This document shows, one piece after another, positions 33,894 to 45,464 of a stretch of 64,000 nucleotides of DNA. The stretch is from positions 806,001 through 870,000 of the forward strand of contig JAPDOI010000270.1 of NCBI GenBank assembly GCA_029168955.1, written 5' to 3'. Origin of the DNA: Aplectana chamaeleonis. Lineage: Eukaryota; Nematoda; Chromadorea; Rhabditida; Cosmocercidae. The notes under the pieces are model-generated. The model was given only the letters and a program-made list of their open reading frames with translations, ran no database searches and had not been told where the DNA came from. Both the position numbers and the translations under genes were made by a program. The stretch's first letter is position 1. Each line of letters starts with the position of its first letter.

Positions 33894-34498
33894 TGTCAGC
33901 ACGACTTATTCAAATTCCGCGCCATGGTACCGTAACCAGTCGACGCTCCTCAGCAGGCAATTCCAAAATCAGCGAACGACTTTCCTATTCTCGCTCCTGC
34001 TGGCGCACGTTACTGCCGCTCCATCGATGCCCACACTCTGGCCCGTTTAAATTTCCCCTCTTCTAGGGGGATTATTCTCTGCTGGGCCCACCTTCTTCGA
34101 GGGACGGCTTGTCGTGTCAGCACGACTTATTCAAATTCCGCGCCATGGTACCGTAACCAGTCGACGCTCCTCAGCATGCAATTCCAAAATCAGCGAACGA
34201 CTTTCCTATTCTCGCTCCTGCTGGCGCACGTTACTGCCGCTCCATCGATGCCCACACACTGGCCCGTTTAAATTTCCCCTCTCCTAGGGGGATTATTCTC
34301 TGCTGGGCCCACCTCCTTCGAGGGACGGTCGCCCCAAGGGACCCTTTTTAGGTATTGTTAGATATTTCATGTTCTTGCATATTTTGTTTAAATGACAACA
34401 AATTGAATGTTAAATGACAAATTTAACAAATGATAAACATTTGTTAAAACAAGTCTAAAAGGGAAGTAGGAAAAAAACTAGAAACCACCGAGGCGACA
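33894..34498 (+). repeat. 5' LTR with a 220-bp internal tandem duplication
   Basis: Starts TGTCAGCACGAC and ends GAGGCGACA, so it has the TG...CA ends of an LTR. The first 220 bp occur twice in tandem (from about 33893 and again from 34113). The same sequence recurs at 40302-41051. A tRNA primer site follows directly, which fixes its right border. Confidence 0.75.
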
Positions 34499-34515
34499 TG
34501 GTGCATCGGCCGGGT
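34499..34515 (+). other. Primer-binding site, tRNA-Gly(GCC)
   Basis: TGGTGCATCGGCCGGG directly abuts the LTR end. It is the complement of the 3' end of nematode tRNA-Gly (…CCCGGCCGATGCA plus CCA), recalled from the family sequence. This marks the start of minus-strand DNA synthesis in an LTR retrotransposon and sets its orientation as plus. Confidence 0.75.
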
Positions 34516-34602
34516 AGGTTATAAAAAAAATACTGCTTGTGGAATTCATCATGGCTTTTCGAAGGTTCATCGCTCGTAAGTAGACCCCGTAAATTGTGAG
34601 GG

Positions 34603-35287
34603 GTGATAACTAGTCCACTTTCAAGTCATGTAGTGAATGCCTTCAATTACTCGTTCATGGATTTCCATGTAAATCGCAATATCGTTTGGAAATTTATCAC
34701 TCTGTCTCCCCGGAAGGGAGGATTGTTCGAGATGCTCGTGGGTATTTTCGAAAACGCCTTTAAGAAGACAGTAGGACGTGTGATTTTGCTTTTTGAGCAG
34801 GTCCAAACACTGGTTGTGGAAGCTAAATCGATTCTGAACTCGCGTCCCCTCACGTACATTACGTCGTCGCAATCAGATGAGAGAGTTATTAGGCCAGTTG
34901 ATTTTATTTCGCCCGAAGTTCAACTGCAAATCCTCCTTTCTGGCATTCGCCAGGAGAGCGATTACGACAAAGGAACGCCTATTAGAATGGCGTCAGAGCA
35001 CCACCGCTAACATTGATCACTTTTGGAAGCTGTTGCATACAGATTATTTGCATGCCATCGCTGAACGTAACCAGCAGAAGTTTCGGCAGGGAAGATCGAC
35101 CCCGCACATGCCAACGAGCAATGATGTTGTCATCGTAGCCGATGACTCACTGCCGCGAGGAAGTTGGCCCTTGGCTTTAATTCTAGGCTTAAACAAGACA
35201 GAGAATGGAACAGTTAGAGCCGCAATCATGCGCACGCCTAGACGAAAACATCTTGAAAGTTTGATATACTATCTGTATCCCTTATAA
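34603..35287 (+). pseudogene. BEL/Pao pol C-terminus (integrase end)
   Basis: Two overlapping frames carry one protein broken by a frameshift near 34.9 kb. The first has the integrase pattern FITLSPRKGGLFEMLVG, then LNSRPLTYI and a VIRPVDFISP motif. The second has WRQSTTANIDHFWK, then NDVVIVADDSLPRGSWPLA and a terminal RTPRRKHLESLIYYLYPL. Both are typical of the integrase core end and the downstream chromatin-contact region of BEL/Pao elements. It lies immediately after the LTR and primer site, where gag should start, so everything upstream in gag-pol is deleted or rearranged. Confidence 0.8.
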
Positions 35288-36017
35288 TTGAGCGCTACCG
35301 AAAATTATGGCGAAAAAGAAGAGCGTTCATCACCTCCTAGTAGGGTGCAGCCGCATAGAGCGTGTAAACAGGCCAGAGGTTATGTATCGGTCGCTTATCG
35401 TTTGAATATTACACCTATTTTGTCAATACTCTCGCCTAATACTGTTCTCCAGTCAAAAACCTTGAATCTCACAAAAACGCCTTCGATGGTTTAAAGGGCC
35501 TGTCAGTAATCATGCTCCACGGCTAACACTGACTACGGGTAAATCGAAATAACTATTTTCGTGATTTTCGCCCCTATTCTGCCTTCCTTAAAGATCTCGC
35601 CTTTCTCCTTCATGATGAATAAAATCACAGCACCTGCTACAACCTATTCGTGAAAAAAGGATCCGATTCGTTCGTCATTTTTATCGTTTTCCTGATGTTT
35701 CATCCGAAGTGAACCAAACGCACTCATTCCTCGAGTGAACATTTTCGCCTCCATAATGGACCTTTTATGTATGCAAACTGGTCATCTATGCTTAAGTGGG
35801 CCTACTCATGATGTTTTTATTTTCGTCGACTTTGAAATCATTCCGTTTCGCGTTTAATTTTTTTGAATTGATCGTTGGTGCCGATGCGAGTCGAAATGAC
35901 TTGCTGTTCAGTTCATGTTTTCTTTGCAAAACTTCATCTATGCGCACGCCTATACCATAACGAATCGAGCTGATTGGTAATCAGGAAAAAAAAATCGTCA
36001 TTTCAAATTTTCGGGTT

Positions 36018-36890
36018 GTGCTTGCTCCGTTGAATCGCGCTTATATCATTATGTCCCCCTTTTTAGAAAATGTCGCCTATCTCTTCACAACCCAACGCAT
36101 TCCAGACAGGAGACGTCCTTTGGTTGTGCTCGCAATGACGGAAAGGACTGGTGACCACTTTCACACCTCGAATGGCCATCGTAGTGAAGCTCGCAACAGC
36201 GAAGGTCAAGGACCAGGCGTTGTCAACTCTGTAGCCATGAAACTCGACTCGAGCTCTGTCGATGGGATGACACCTACCGACAAGCTTCCCGATGGTATTG
36301 AAGAAGATCTTTTCCGACGTTTCGTCAACGCCATTCCGAATATGGTGGAGGCTGCAAAGTCGAAGTCTAACTGCCTAGCTGGACCTGCCTCAATTCACGC
36401 AACTGTGCCTCGCCCACTGACAATCTTGGAGAAATTTCAAGTGCTGTGTGAGGGTGGATACCCCAATGGAGTGACGTCGGACAGTGTCGACGACTGCTCG
36501 TCTTCAAAGCTTGTTCCAGACAAGTATAGCTAGGCCGTAGACTTGGCTCAGTCTCTCGCGTTGGCGCTCAACGTCGACCATGTCCTCTCTATTGCGCAGT
36601 AGTATAATCGGGATTTTCGACGCATTGACGCCTACCTCAAGGATGAGCTCTACCTGATTTTACGTGAAAACATGACGGGAGAGATCATCACGCCTACTCC
36701 CACTCAAATCAAGGATGGACTGGACGGCGACTCCACTATCTTCTGTGTCACCCTAGCGCTCAATGCCCTCAACGGTCACTGTAAGGCGCTAACCTCTCTT
36801 CACATCGAAGCCTCTCAATCTTCCTGGACCGACGTCAGCAAGATCTTTGGATGAGTTCAAGACGCGACTACCCTAATCGCCAACAAAAAT
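36018..36890 (+). pseudogene. Gag-like region, 5' part
   Basis: Open stretches 36018-36533 and 36672-36854 appear to be pieces of one gag-like protein broken by stops near 36.53 and 36.60 kb. No motif is diagnostic on its own. The assignment to gag of an LTR element rests on its position between the two LTRs and on the CCHC-like region on the other side of the mariner insertion. Confidence 0.5.
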
Positions 36891-36920
36891 ACGCAGCGAG
36901 CAATTGTAGAGCGCAAACTA

Positions 36921-36953
36921 CCAGGTTGTCCAATAATTCTTGTCCGAAAATTT
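36921..36953 (+). repeat. Mariner left terminal inverted repeat
   Basis: Begins CCAGGTTGTCCAATAATTC directly after a TA. It pairs with 38139-38174 in inverted orientation with a few mismatches (GTT versus GCC near the tip, TT versus CT inside). Confidence 0.85.
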
Positions 36954-36992
36954 CACCATTTTAATTTTTTTCAACTTTATTGAAAAACAAGT

Positions 36993-38006
36993 CTAATCAA
37001 CAATATAATCACCACAGCTATCCACAACAGTGGCCCATCGATTGGGCAGGTCGCCGATGCCCTTCGCCCAGAACTCCAGGGGATGGGACTCGGAGAAGTC
37101 CGCGATGTCAGATTTGAGGTTGTCGTAGTTGGTGAATTTTCTTCCGACAAAATGGTGCTTCAGCGGGCGGAACAAGTGGTAGTCGGAGGGGGCGATGTCT
37201 GGGGAATACGGCGGATGGGTAACCGTCTTCCAGCCGAGCGTCGCCAACTTCTGCTGGGTCTCCTTCGCCACGTGGGGACGCGCGTTGTCGTGCAGCAGGT
37301 GGACCGAGGCCCGTCGGAGACGCTTTTCTCGGATGGCGGCGGCTAGTTTCGCGAGCTGATCGGTGTAGATGGAGGCGGGGACCGTCCTGCCTTGAGGGAG
37401 CAGCTTGAAGTACAGCATGCCCTTGGTGTCCCACCAGCAGCAGAGCATGATCTTCAGTGGGTGCAGGTCGGTTTTCGGCGTCGTCGGCGGCTCTTCTCTA
37501 CGCGGGATCCAGACGGCAAGGCGGGTGACGTTGTCGTAGAGAACCCAGCTCTCATCCTCAGTGACCAGGTCCACGCGAAACTCCTTGTGATGCGGACGAA
37601 GGAGAAGGGACTGGCAGACGGCCACGCGGCTCTGCTTGTTGGCGTCCGTCAGACGGTGGGGGATCCAACGGGCCAGAACTTTGTGGTAGCCGAGTAAGTT
37701 GAGTCGATTGTGGATGGTGGACTTGCTGCAGCCAAGCGTCTTCGCCAGTTCACGGGTGGTGGCCTCCGGCTTCTCCTTGATACAGCGACGGACTTCGTCA
37801 TCATCCACCGTAGAAGGCCTCCCGCTGTGCTCCCTGTCCTCGAGGCTCGTGTCGCCGCTCTCGAAACGATTGAACCAGCGGCTGACTGTGCGTTGGGACG
37901 CTGTATCCTCCTTGCACGCTCTGCAGATGTCGGCGACCGCGGTGCCCGTGTCGTTGCCCAGCAGCCACTCATAGTACACGAACGTACGAATTCGACCTTG
38001 GTCCAT
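36993..38006 (-). CDS. Mariner transposase, D,D34D, apparently intact
   Basis: Cut-and-paste DDD transposase of 337 residues, acting on the element's own terminal repeats and inserting at TA. Two N-terminal helix-turn-helix units are visible, around residues 36-63 (ending LEDREHSGRP) and 84-106 (TTRELAKTLGCSKSTIHNRL). The linker motif WIPHRL is at 114-119. Catalytic Asp151 (TEDESW), Asp240 (LLHDNARPH) and Asp275 (YSPDIAPSDYHLF) leave 34 residues between the second and third, the mariner signature. Length is normal and there is no stop or frameshift. Closest relatives by eye are Hsmar1/SETMAR-type proteins. Activity is not shown by sequence alone. Confidence 0.95.
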   Translation of the reverse strand: MDQGRIRTFVYYEWLLGNDTGTAVADICRACKEDTASQRTVSRWFNRFESGDTSLEDREHSGRPSTVDDDEVRRCIKEKPEATTRELAKTLGCSKSTIHNRLNLLGYHKVLARWIPHRLTDANKQSRVAVCQSLLLRPHHKEFRVDLVTEDESWVLYDNVTRLAVWIPRREEPPTTPKTDLHPLKIMLCCWWDTKGMLYFKLLPQGRTVPASIYTDQLAKLAAAIREKRLRRASVHLLHDNARPHVAKETQQKLATLGWKTVTHPPYSPDIAPSDYHLFRPLKHHFVGRKFTNYDNLKSDIADFSESHPLEFWAKGIGDLPNRWATVVDSCGDYIVD

Positions 38007-38138
38007 TTTAGCTTGTACTGGTAGCTAGACGAGGCGACTGCGCCTTATGTACCCCTAGCGTAGAACTTTGGAGAACCTTCTAGAAGGTTCTTACACTTGC
38101 CTGATATTATAGCACTTCTAAGGAAAATTATAGAATTG

Positions 38139-38174
38139 TGAAAATTTTCGGACAGGAATTATTGGACGGCCTGG
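38139..38174 (-). repeat. Mariner right terminal inverted repeat
   Basis: Read on the minus strand it begins CCAGGCCGTCCAATAATTC and is followed outside by TA. It matches the left end and lies upstream of the transposase start. Confidence 0.85.
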
Positions 38175-38812
38175 TACTTCCAAGAGTCTTCGATCCGTCT
38201 CCAGAGTTATCGAACCTGGCATCGAGTTTGGTACGCTTTGGTGTCTCCCCGATCAAAATCAATTCGCTCTTCGCTGACGTCGATACAACGTTGAACTACG
38301 CGTACGATATCATTTCGAAGCTCCGTATTTTCCTTTAGTCGCACCTGAACGAGCAACTCGAGAAACCGACACACCCTTGACGCTCGCTCAAGCGCCCATT
38401 GCATGACGATAAGCTAGTCGTCAACAGAAGAAACAGCCGTTCAACTCCGCGCGCTCCCCAGCATGGCTCATCAAGATCCAGTAGCCACGTCTGAATGTCA
38501 GTACCGCCACCTAACTATAATGGCTGTGTTTTCTCCCACTACAGTGCTGTATGCCGACGCCCACGCAAGTTGTCGGACAGAGCCATGCCACTGGTGAGAG
38601 GCGGTCGGTGTCTGAAGTGCCTCGGTCGTCATGAGCCTTGACAATGCAAGCGCCGGAGTTAGTGCTTGTGCTGTCATTCCAACACTCATCATCAAGCCTT
38701 ATGCGGTGAAGGAGAAACAACGGAAAACGATCTCCAGGTTCCGCTTGAGGAATACTACGAATTGATGAGCAAGCTGGCCGAAGACTCGTTCACTTCGCAC
38801 ACCTCTCACTAG
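38175..38812 (+). pseudogene. Gag-like region, 3' part with zinc knuckles
   Basis: After the mariner the reading continues as LPRVFDPSPELSNLASSLV, then breaks at several stops. At 38609-38704 the frame reads GRCLKCLGRHEP(stop)QC and then CLCCHSNTHHQALC, two CCHC-type knuckles of a nucleocapsid, each with or next to an in-frame stop. This is typical of decayed BEL/Pao gag. The plus orientation matches the LTR and primer site. Confidence 0.6.
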
Positions 38813-39579
38813 AGGGCAAGACGTGAGAGAGGAGTAGGAGGTCATCTCACCTTCCACGCCTACCTTTAGACTTTGTTGAGGCTAACGCCTTTATTGTTCG
38901 ATTTTATTGCAGTGGCTAACAGTAAGTTCGTTTTATCATACGGCAGCTCTTCTAGGACGCCTAAAAATGTTCGAGCCGTGTGAACGTCAAATAGTCAGGT
39001 AGACCCATGGAGAACGAAAACAATGATTTCAAGAGACCCTTTAAGAGAAGGGCCTTTAAGGTCATGAGATAGTGTAGAGCAAAGACGCGGCAAGTGATCG
39101 CGTTAGGACAGTCCAGGGGCGGGCCATCTGGTCAATCAGAGATTATGAGCGCGAAAGGAGGTGCTATAAAAGATAATCTAGTGAGAATAGAGGGACTCTT
39201 TTTTGTTTTACGCATCCTCTGTAGATTTCTCTTTCCTGCCCAGTGACTTTGGGGGAATTCTGGACACCTTGCCTGTGTGGCGTGAAAGTACAGTAGCGAA
39301 CCTTAGTGGTATGGGGGGTGTGTGATTTATATGACTAGTCCGTTCCATTGGAAAGGTCTCCTGGTACAATTCTATCCATCACTCCGTGGACTTGCCGTCT
39401 CCTTCATAGTTTCATCGTGTGATCCCATTTATTGATCTGTTAGTTATTTTCCAATAAATTTGTTTATACTTCGTTGTGTGTTCAAAACCGTTCATTCGGA
39501 AGTGGAAATATCTCATCAATTATTCCTTTATCGGCCTACAAAATAACTCCTGAATCTTCCAGTACTTCGGCTTTTCGAT

Positions 39580-39700
39580 GCCCCTCCAGATGTGAACGCC
39601 TAGATCCTTCCTGAGAATTTCGATGCTCCTCGATACGTGATAGCCCAGATGCTTTCTGAGCATTTTGATGCTCCTCGAGACGTGAGCGCGTAGAAACGCT
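39580..39700 (+). repeat. Short imperfect tandem repeat
   Basis: Two to three degenerate copies of a roughly 60-bp unit containing ATGCTCCTCGA followed by ACGTGA and a variant of GCCTAGAT, inside the 3' half of the LTR element. Confidence 0.5.
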
Positions 39701-40301
39701 AGTTCGTAACGTGGAGAAAGGCTACGTCAAATTCTTGTATTTCTTGTATTATTTGCACTTTCGGTCTGAGCTGGATCAGTCTCCCCTCGAGGGAAACCTC
39801 CCCCTTGAGGTCAGACATCCTAGTCAATTGCGGTGCAAACACGCACTCTGTAGGAAGTTCTAACGTAAACGATCTCGAAGCAGCTGGGCACAAGTTATCA
39901 AATCGTTCAACGCAACAAGTCCATCATCTTCCTAATAGGTTCGACATCCGTAGCTAATCGCCATCGCCATAATATACGATGACCACAGTGCGTTCACATC
40001 GTTCAATATACATTCATGTTTGCTATATTTATTTTTGTGTTATCCGCATTCGTGTTATCGTTGTTCGTATTAACTCCCACTCCATCATATTCGTTCAGTC
40101 ACCCCATGGTAGTCTTTTCCAGATGTTTGTAAAGGGATTGCTAGCTGAGAATGGCTCAACTCAAGTTTCTCATCCACCGTTCCGCCCAATGTTAATACCC
40201 ATGCATGCTTCGTCTAACTCGTCATATTCTGGTCACCTCGTCTTAACCCTTGGCCTCTGCCCCACGCGGTGGTATCAGCTTCGTCCGGGCCCCACTGTCG
40301 T

Positions 40302-41051
40302 GTCAGCATGACTTATTCAAATTCCGCGCCATGGTACCGTAAGCAGTCCACGCGCCGCAGCAGGCATTCCCAAAATCAGCCAACGACTTTCCTATTCTCG
40401 CTCCTACTGGCGCACGTTACGGCCGCGCCGTCGATGCCCGCACTCTGGCCCGCTTAAATTTTCCTTTGCCTCGGGAAATAATTCTCTGCTGGACCCACTT
40501 TCTTCGAGGGACGGTCGCCCCAAGGGACCGTTTTTAAATATTGTTTGTTATTTAATGTTTTTGCATATTTTGTTAAAAGGCAGTGTTCGCGATAATATTC
40601 GATTTTGAGATTAATCGCTAAATCGATTGTGTGGCCTCTAGGTAGAACTGGAATGACGAAGAAATCGAGAAAAACGCATCAGAAGGGCACGAAATCTTTT
40701 AATCTCACCCCGCCTCTTTACTCTCACCGGAACTGCTCGTTGTGACAACGAAATCTTTTGTGGACCCGTCCTTTGCAATTCTCCACTTTCAATTGCCCCC
40801 ATCATGAACATATTCACCCAACCCGACAACTAGTCCATGTTATAGAATAATGTCACTGAAATAAAACGTTTTAACGAGATTCTCGGCGTTTCTTCGTAAT
40901 GTTGGTAACACCCGGAGGCCAACGCATTGTTCTATGTCAAAAACTCGGCAACGAAAATCATCGTGAACACTGCCTGTAAATGCGGATAAACACTTGTTAA
41001 AACAAGTCTGAAAAGGGAGTATGAAGAAAACTAGGAAACACCGAGGCGACA
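40302..41051 (+). repeat. 3' LTR interrupted by a TTAA MITE
   Basis: Matches the 5' LTR from TGTCAGCATGAC to ACCGAGGCGACA but contains only one copy of the 220-bp unit. A MITE at about 40573-40980 is inserted in its second half; without it the LTR is about 350 bp. Confidence 0.7.
40573..40980. mobile_element. TTAA-type MITE (family A) in the 3' LTR
   Basis: TTAAAAGGCAGTGTTCGCGAT to ATCGTGAACACTGCCTGTAA. It interrupts the LTR at a point where the other LTR is continuous. Confidence 0.82.
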
Positions 41052-41599
41052 GGGTTGTCTCACGTCAGCACATATGGGAAAGCAGTCGTATGCAAAGGGT
41101 TTCATCGCAGCCAGAAAAACTCGGCTCGTAGAATTCACTCACTCATGAATCTTGCTAATTGAAAATAACATCATTGCCGTGGAGTGTTGCAGTCAACGGG
41201 GAAGGTCCATGGCCTGACTAGGAAGAGTTGACATAAGATGAAGTTTCGGGATGCAATTTTGTTATTTTCTAGGGGAAGGACAATGTTCAATAGCCCATAG
41301 TTAAATTCGGCTGAATACTTCAGGTAGTCCCTAAGAGGTCAAAAACTGAACAAGGCCAGAACGGCTCGGCCGAATAAAGCCAGAACGGCTCGGCCGAATA
41401 GAGTAGAGCTAATTAAGCAAGTGAACAACCATGAGATGTGTTCAGAATAGAAGTTAAAAAACCTTGGAACATCGCTCTTGTTAAGATCGAAAGTTATGCT
41501 ATAATTTTTTCTGGGCCACTGGTTTCGAATTGAGTGCTCCTCACATAGCACCACCTGTCAGCCGGGACATCGGTGGCGGAATGGTCGAGTGGATAGCTA

Positions 41600-42075
41600 A
41601 GCGATTTACGAAACGTAGATTTGGATATTTTGAGCGACAGGCGTGGGCTTGCGCCGAGACAATTCCAGAGGGGGCGGCAGCCTTGGGGGCCAGAAAAAAG
41701 GAGTAGGTCGTGGATATTTTGGCCACTATGCAATGTTCGTTTGTACTCAGCGGTAAGTTTGGCGAAAACGATGTTAATGAAGAACGGATGCGTTTCTGAT
41801 GCCCCATTCATGCTCAACGGAACAAACATCTGTGAATACTCAAGCTACGTGTATTTAGGTCGCGATGTCAACATGAAGAACGATCTAGTACCGGAGTTGA
41901 GTAGAAGGAAACGAGCAGCTTGGGGAGCTTTTAAAACAGTTGAGGAAGTAGTGATGAAGACGAAAAATACCCAGCTCCGTACCCACCTGATCGATTCCAT
42001 TGTTCTTCCAGCTTTACGTATGCTTAGGAAAAACTCCTTTCTTTGGAGGGCAGATTTTGAGAGGTTCTAGCAGCC
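41600..42075 (+). pseudogene. RTE-type LINE reverse transcriptase, C-terminal fragment
   Basis: The frame reads KTMLMKNGCVSDAPFMLNGT, then SYVYLGRDVNMKNDLVPELS, RRKRAAWGAFKTVEEVV and DSIVLPALRM. This is the post-catalytic reverse transcriptase region seen in RTE LINEs that are abundant in strongylid nematodes. The catalytic core and endonuclease are absent, and a stop follows at 42070. It is a 5'-truncated dead copy. Confidence 0.8.
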
Positions 42076-42258
42076 CTATCCCTATAACATGAGTTCAGAG
42101 TAGAATATGGTAAATGAAAGGCGTTCTAAGGAAGATGTGCCACGGAGAAAAAAAGTGGCCTGAAAAAAACGGGCTGTTACATGTGGGATCACTTCCAGTT
42201 TGAACCATTGTTTTGATGGAAGGCCTGATCAGCGTGTGGGGCTGTGATGCCCCATGTC

Positions 42259-42748
42259 TCAAAGGCAGAAGACACGCTTAAAAATGGTATCGATTTATGA
42301 CATAAATCGAAGGTTTGGAGCTAGTTGTATTGGGAAATGACGAAAAACCGAAAGAAAGTTGTGTGGAAATAGAGGAATCATGGTTATTTTGTTATCGGCT
42401 GAAAGTGGACGAGTTACTCAGCGCGCGGTTGAAACAACGAATACTAGCAAGAAAGCGGTTGAGATAGAGAAGCCGGCACACTCTCACAGCCTGTACTGAC
42501 ACGTTCACCTCGTTGGGAGCATCAAAAACCAGCCAAAGTGACCGTATTAGAACGTTCAATCTGAACGAGTTTGTATTTTTGGGCGGGGTTGTCTAAACGG
42601 AGGGGCGGGGTTTCAGAAATATGCTCGAATTTAGTAGTTTCGACTAGTTTTTGACGCTTCCAACGGCGTGAGCATTCCACTAAGAGCCATACGACTCCAG
42701 AAACGTAGTTATCTTGACAACTTTTTTGAGCGTGTCTGCTGTCTTTAA
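42259..42748. mobile_element. TTAA-type MITE (family B)
   Basis: AAAGGCAGAAGACACGCTTAAAAA at the left, TTTTTGAGCGTGTCTGCTGTCTTTAA at the right; about 490 bp with interior homology to 33028-33499 (CATAAATCGAAGGTTTG). Confidence 0.75.
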
Positions 42749-44002
42749 TGTGACCGACACTAGGGCCGTGGTCAAATCAAATAAGTTCTTTTTTAAATCG
42801 TAAACGGAGAGTTACGAAAAGTCATTGTAAAACGTTAACCATTTTAGATCATTTCCGGAAAGCGCGTTAAGCTTTGTGCTTGTCGGTGCCCATCGCAAAA
42901 CGGGCTTCAAAAAATCTTTTGAATGTGAGCCAATTAAAGTGAAATTATTACCAGAAAACTGGTCAGGAGATGTATATACATTGTCTGAGAGACACATAAG
43001 CGGCGCAGATGCTCGCTACAAAAATGATCTCAGGGAAAAAATGGAGAAAAAACATTGGACATCATAGTACCTGTCATCCTGACCATTAGGAGAAACTATT
43101 CGCCTTTATTAAACCTATTCCGTCTGAATTTAGAAATGAAGGCAGGGTCTGGACAGAATATCAAGTTCAAGATTTTCCGCTGAATCGGAAACAGGTTATC
43201 ACGATAAGAAAAAGAAAAACCCAAAAAAAACGGTTTTCATCAAGTTGTTGCAGCCACTGGAACCAAACACTTGAAGGCACAGTTCAACCTCAGCAGTAGA
43301 ATTGATATTATAGTCAGCCCAATGCGAATAGACCCCGCTAAGCGCGAGATCCCGATTCGCTTAAATAAGTGAGAAAGTGCAGGGAAAAAGTCGGCCCTCT
43401 CACATTACCCCAAGACCTAACCGCGCACTCTGCCCCGGAAAGGAACCAAAGAGCTCTGCAATAGTACATTCTGCCCTTGAGCATAGCCACACAAACCAGT
43501 TTTTCCGTTTGCAAAGTTTTTCGTTTCCCGTTCGGGGCGAAACGCTTGATTACGATTTTAGGGAATTAGGGGCGGGGCCGAATTTTTACCTGTAGTTTCT
43601 CATTTGTTTGATCGAATTGAGATCTCGCACTTGGTAGGTCTACTATATATAAATGATGGGCAGACTGTAATATAAATTTTTACCCCTGAGGTTGGAGTGT
43701 GATTTTAGTCACAAAAATGTGCCCAACGTCCACGTTTTCAGCCACTGTTCGCACTTTCTTCACCGCGCGGTGAGAAGCGTATCCCTGCCACGCCGTGAGT
43801 GCTTACAGTGCATTAACCCCGCCACTGAGCTGTGAGACGACCACAAACACGTCGCAGTATCATCGATCGATATTTTAGCGACGTGATCATGCTGTGAAAA
43901 CTGCAATTTTTTTTTGCAGGTCATTTTCTCCACGATTATGGGCTCATAGCTTGCGAAACTTCTAGCTGGGGTTCAACTAGTTCTAGTCGACCTACAATAC
44001 CA
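42749..44002. other. No gene recognised
   Basis: Short frames without motifs. A GC-rich stretch with GAAACGC/GCGTTTC-type inverted repeats lies near 43520-43560. Confidence 0.3.
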
Positions 44003-44467
44003 CTCGTGGGATTTGATCAGAGAGCGCGTAAGGAGCCCACCTCACTGAGGACGCCCTTTCGCGCCCTTTTCGTCCTTTTTAATAACTCGCTTCAGACTCA
44101 ACCTAGAGAGGAACTAGGTAAATAATTTGTTACCCTGGAGTCGAATATCAATATCGTCTTGTGGGCACTTCGTTGAGTACTACAGAACTTTTGCAATCAG
44201 CTTGGTTTGTGATTCCTGTACAGTGGAGAAGGGGGTGCTACCGCCTCTTCTGGCGCTTCCTTGTCTACCTTATACAGAGAGCTGGCTGATTTGCAAAATT
44301 ATCGCAGTTTTTGACAAACCCTCCTGAAAGGCTTTACCATTAGGTAGCCCTAAACCCCAGGATCATGAATCTCCCCCCCCCCCTAAAGTGGAGCGAGTTT
44401 TTCGTAAAGGACGAAAGAGAATCGAAAACGCGTCCTCGCGGGCTTTCTGACCAAATCCTGCGAGCAG
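44003..44467. mobile_element. MITE family E
   Basis: CTCGTGGGATTTGATCAGAG at the left, CTTTCTGACCAAATCCTGCGAG at the right. Confidence 0.7.
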
Positions 44468-45464
44468 TAGTGTATCCAACCCAAATTTTGGAAAAGCCAG
44501 ATTGTGAACGGACATTTCCTTTCATGTGAGCAAGTCTCATGGCTTTCCCCCATCTGGCGCATCATGGAGAGAGAGCCGTTCTTTAACAGGTGTCCAATGT
44601 TTACCAAAACTCAATGACGATTTGTAGAGCGAAATCGTCCTACTGTGGGATCTTGTAGCCTTTCAAATGTCCTGCAGTATTGAAGTATCTCAGAAATGTG
44701 CGCCCATCCTCACTTTTGATGTCGTCGAAGTCGAGAGTGGGTCGTAATTAAGCTGCGCAGTTGAGCCTCTCCCATTTCGCCTATTTTCAGGACTATAACA
44801 ATTCACTTCTCCGCTAGCTGTCACATATTCCGGAGTTTAATTCTATTGAACGCATCTGAGCTGTTTTATTAAGAAGGAGACTATTTCAGTTCACAGGCGC
44901 TACAAAACCATTAATGAACTCAAAAGAGCGATTTTTGATTAGAAGGAGAGAGAGAGAGCGTAGTGCGAAGACTCATATGGAAAATGTGGAACTCCATATG
45001 TAACCTTTTTCCAGAAGTTGATTGAAACATAGGAGATCTTAATACATTTGTATTCGCTATGAAACGTTATTTATGCACAATCAAATTAGAGCATGAGCAA
45101 CTGCCCTCACAGTTTTAAAACAGTGTAAAAAAGTGGATGTTCCAAAAAGTAGCTACGAGAAAATCTTGCGCGGTAACCTGTTGTGAACTAGTGCATACGG
45201 AAGTAAACAACTCGACAGTTCTGAAGGAAGAGGGGCGCTCATAACAATCTGTCGATTTTGTTATCATAAGAAAATACGGCTTCTTTGTACTTATGAAATA
45301 CACTGTTCTTCACTGCGACGAATTACGACGGTATGTTCTCTAGCGAGCCATGTTGTTTTTGGAAGTCATAGGCGTAAAGTGTGGCCTCCTTATTAAATTT
45401 AGTCTAATGCATGGAGCAAGCGCGATCATTGCCGCTGGCCGCGCGGCGTTGGCGGGACCACCGT

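Larger units (their letters stand above)
36921..38174 (-). mobile_element. Near-intact mariner (cecropia/Hsmar1-like) transposon
   Basis: A 1254-bp element flanked by TA on both sides (36919-36920 and 38175-38176). Its terminal inverted repeats begin CCAGG and share GTCCAATAATTC and TGTCCGAAAATTT with few differences between ends. It carries one full transposase frame. Its insertion splits a gag-like region in opposite orientation to the host element, so it is younger than that element. The general type resembles mariners known from hookworms, recalled from memory. Confidence 0.93.
33894..41051 (+). mobile_element. Rearranged BEL/Pao-type LTR retrotransposon
   Basis: Bounded by the two LTRs, with a tRNA-Gly primer site after the left one. 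The interior order is pol end, then gag, the reverse of a normal element. It therefore looks like a tandem or recombined product with the bulk of pol missing. Nested insertions are the mariner and a TTAA MITE. About 1.5 kb from 38.8 to 40.3 kb has no recognised coding sequence. No target-site duplication was found. Confidence 0.55.

Noticed and set aside
37083..38024. Plus-strand frames opposite the mariner transposase
   Set aside because: Antisense shadows of the intact transposase frame.
41571..41645. tRNA-Ser-like sequence (GGAATGGTCGAGTGGATAGC)
   Set aside because: Only the A-box half is present; no B box or acceptor pairing follows, and the sequence continues into the RTE remnant.
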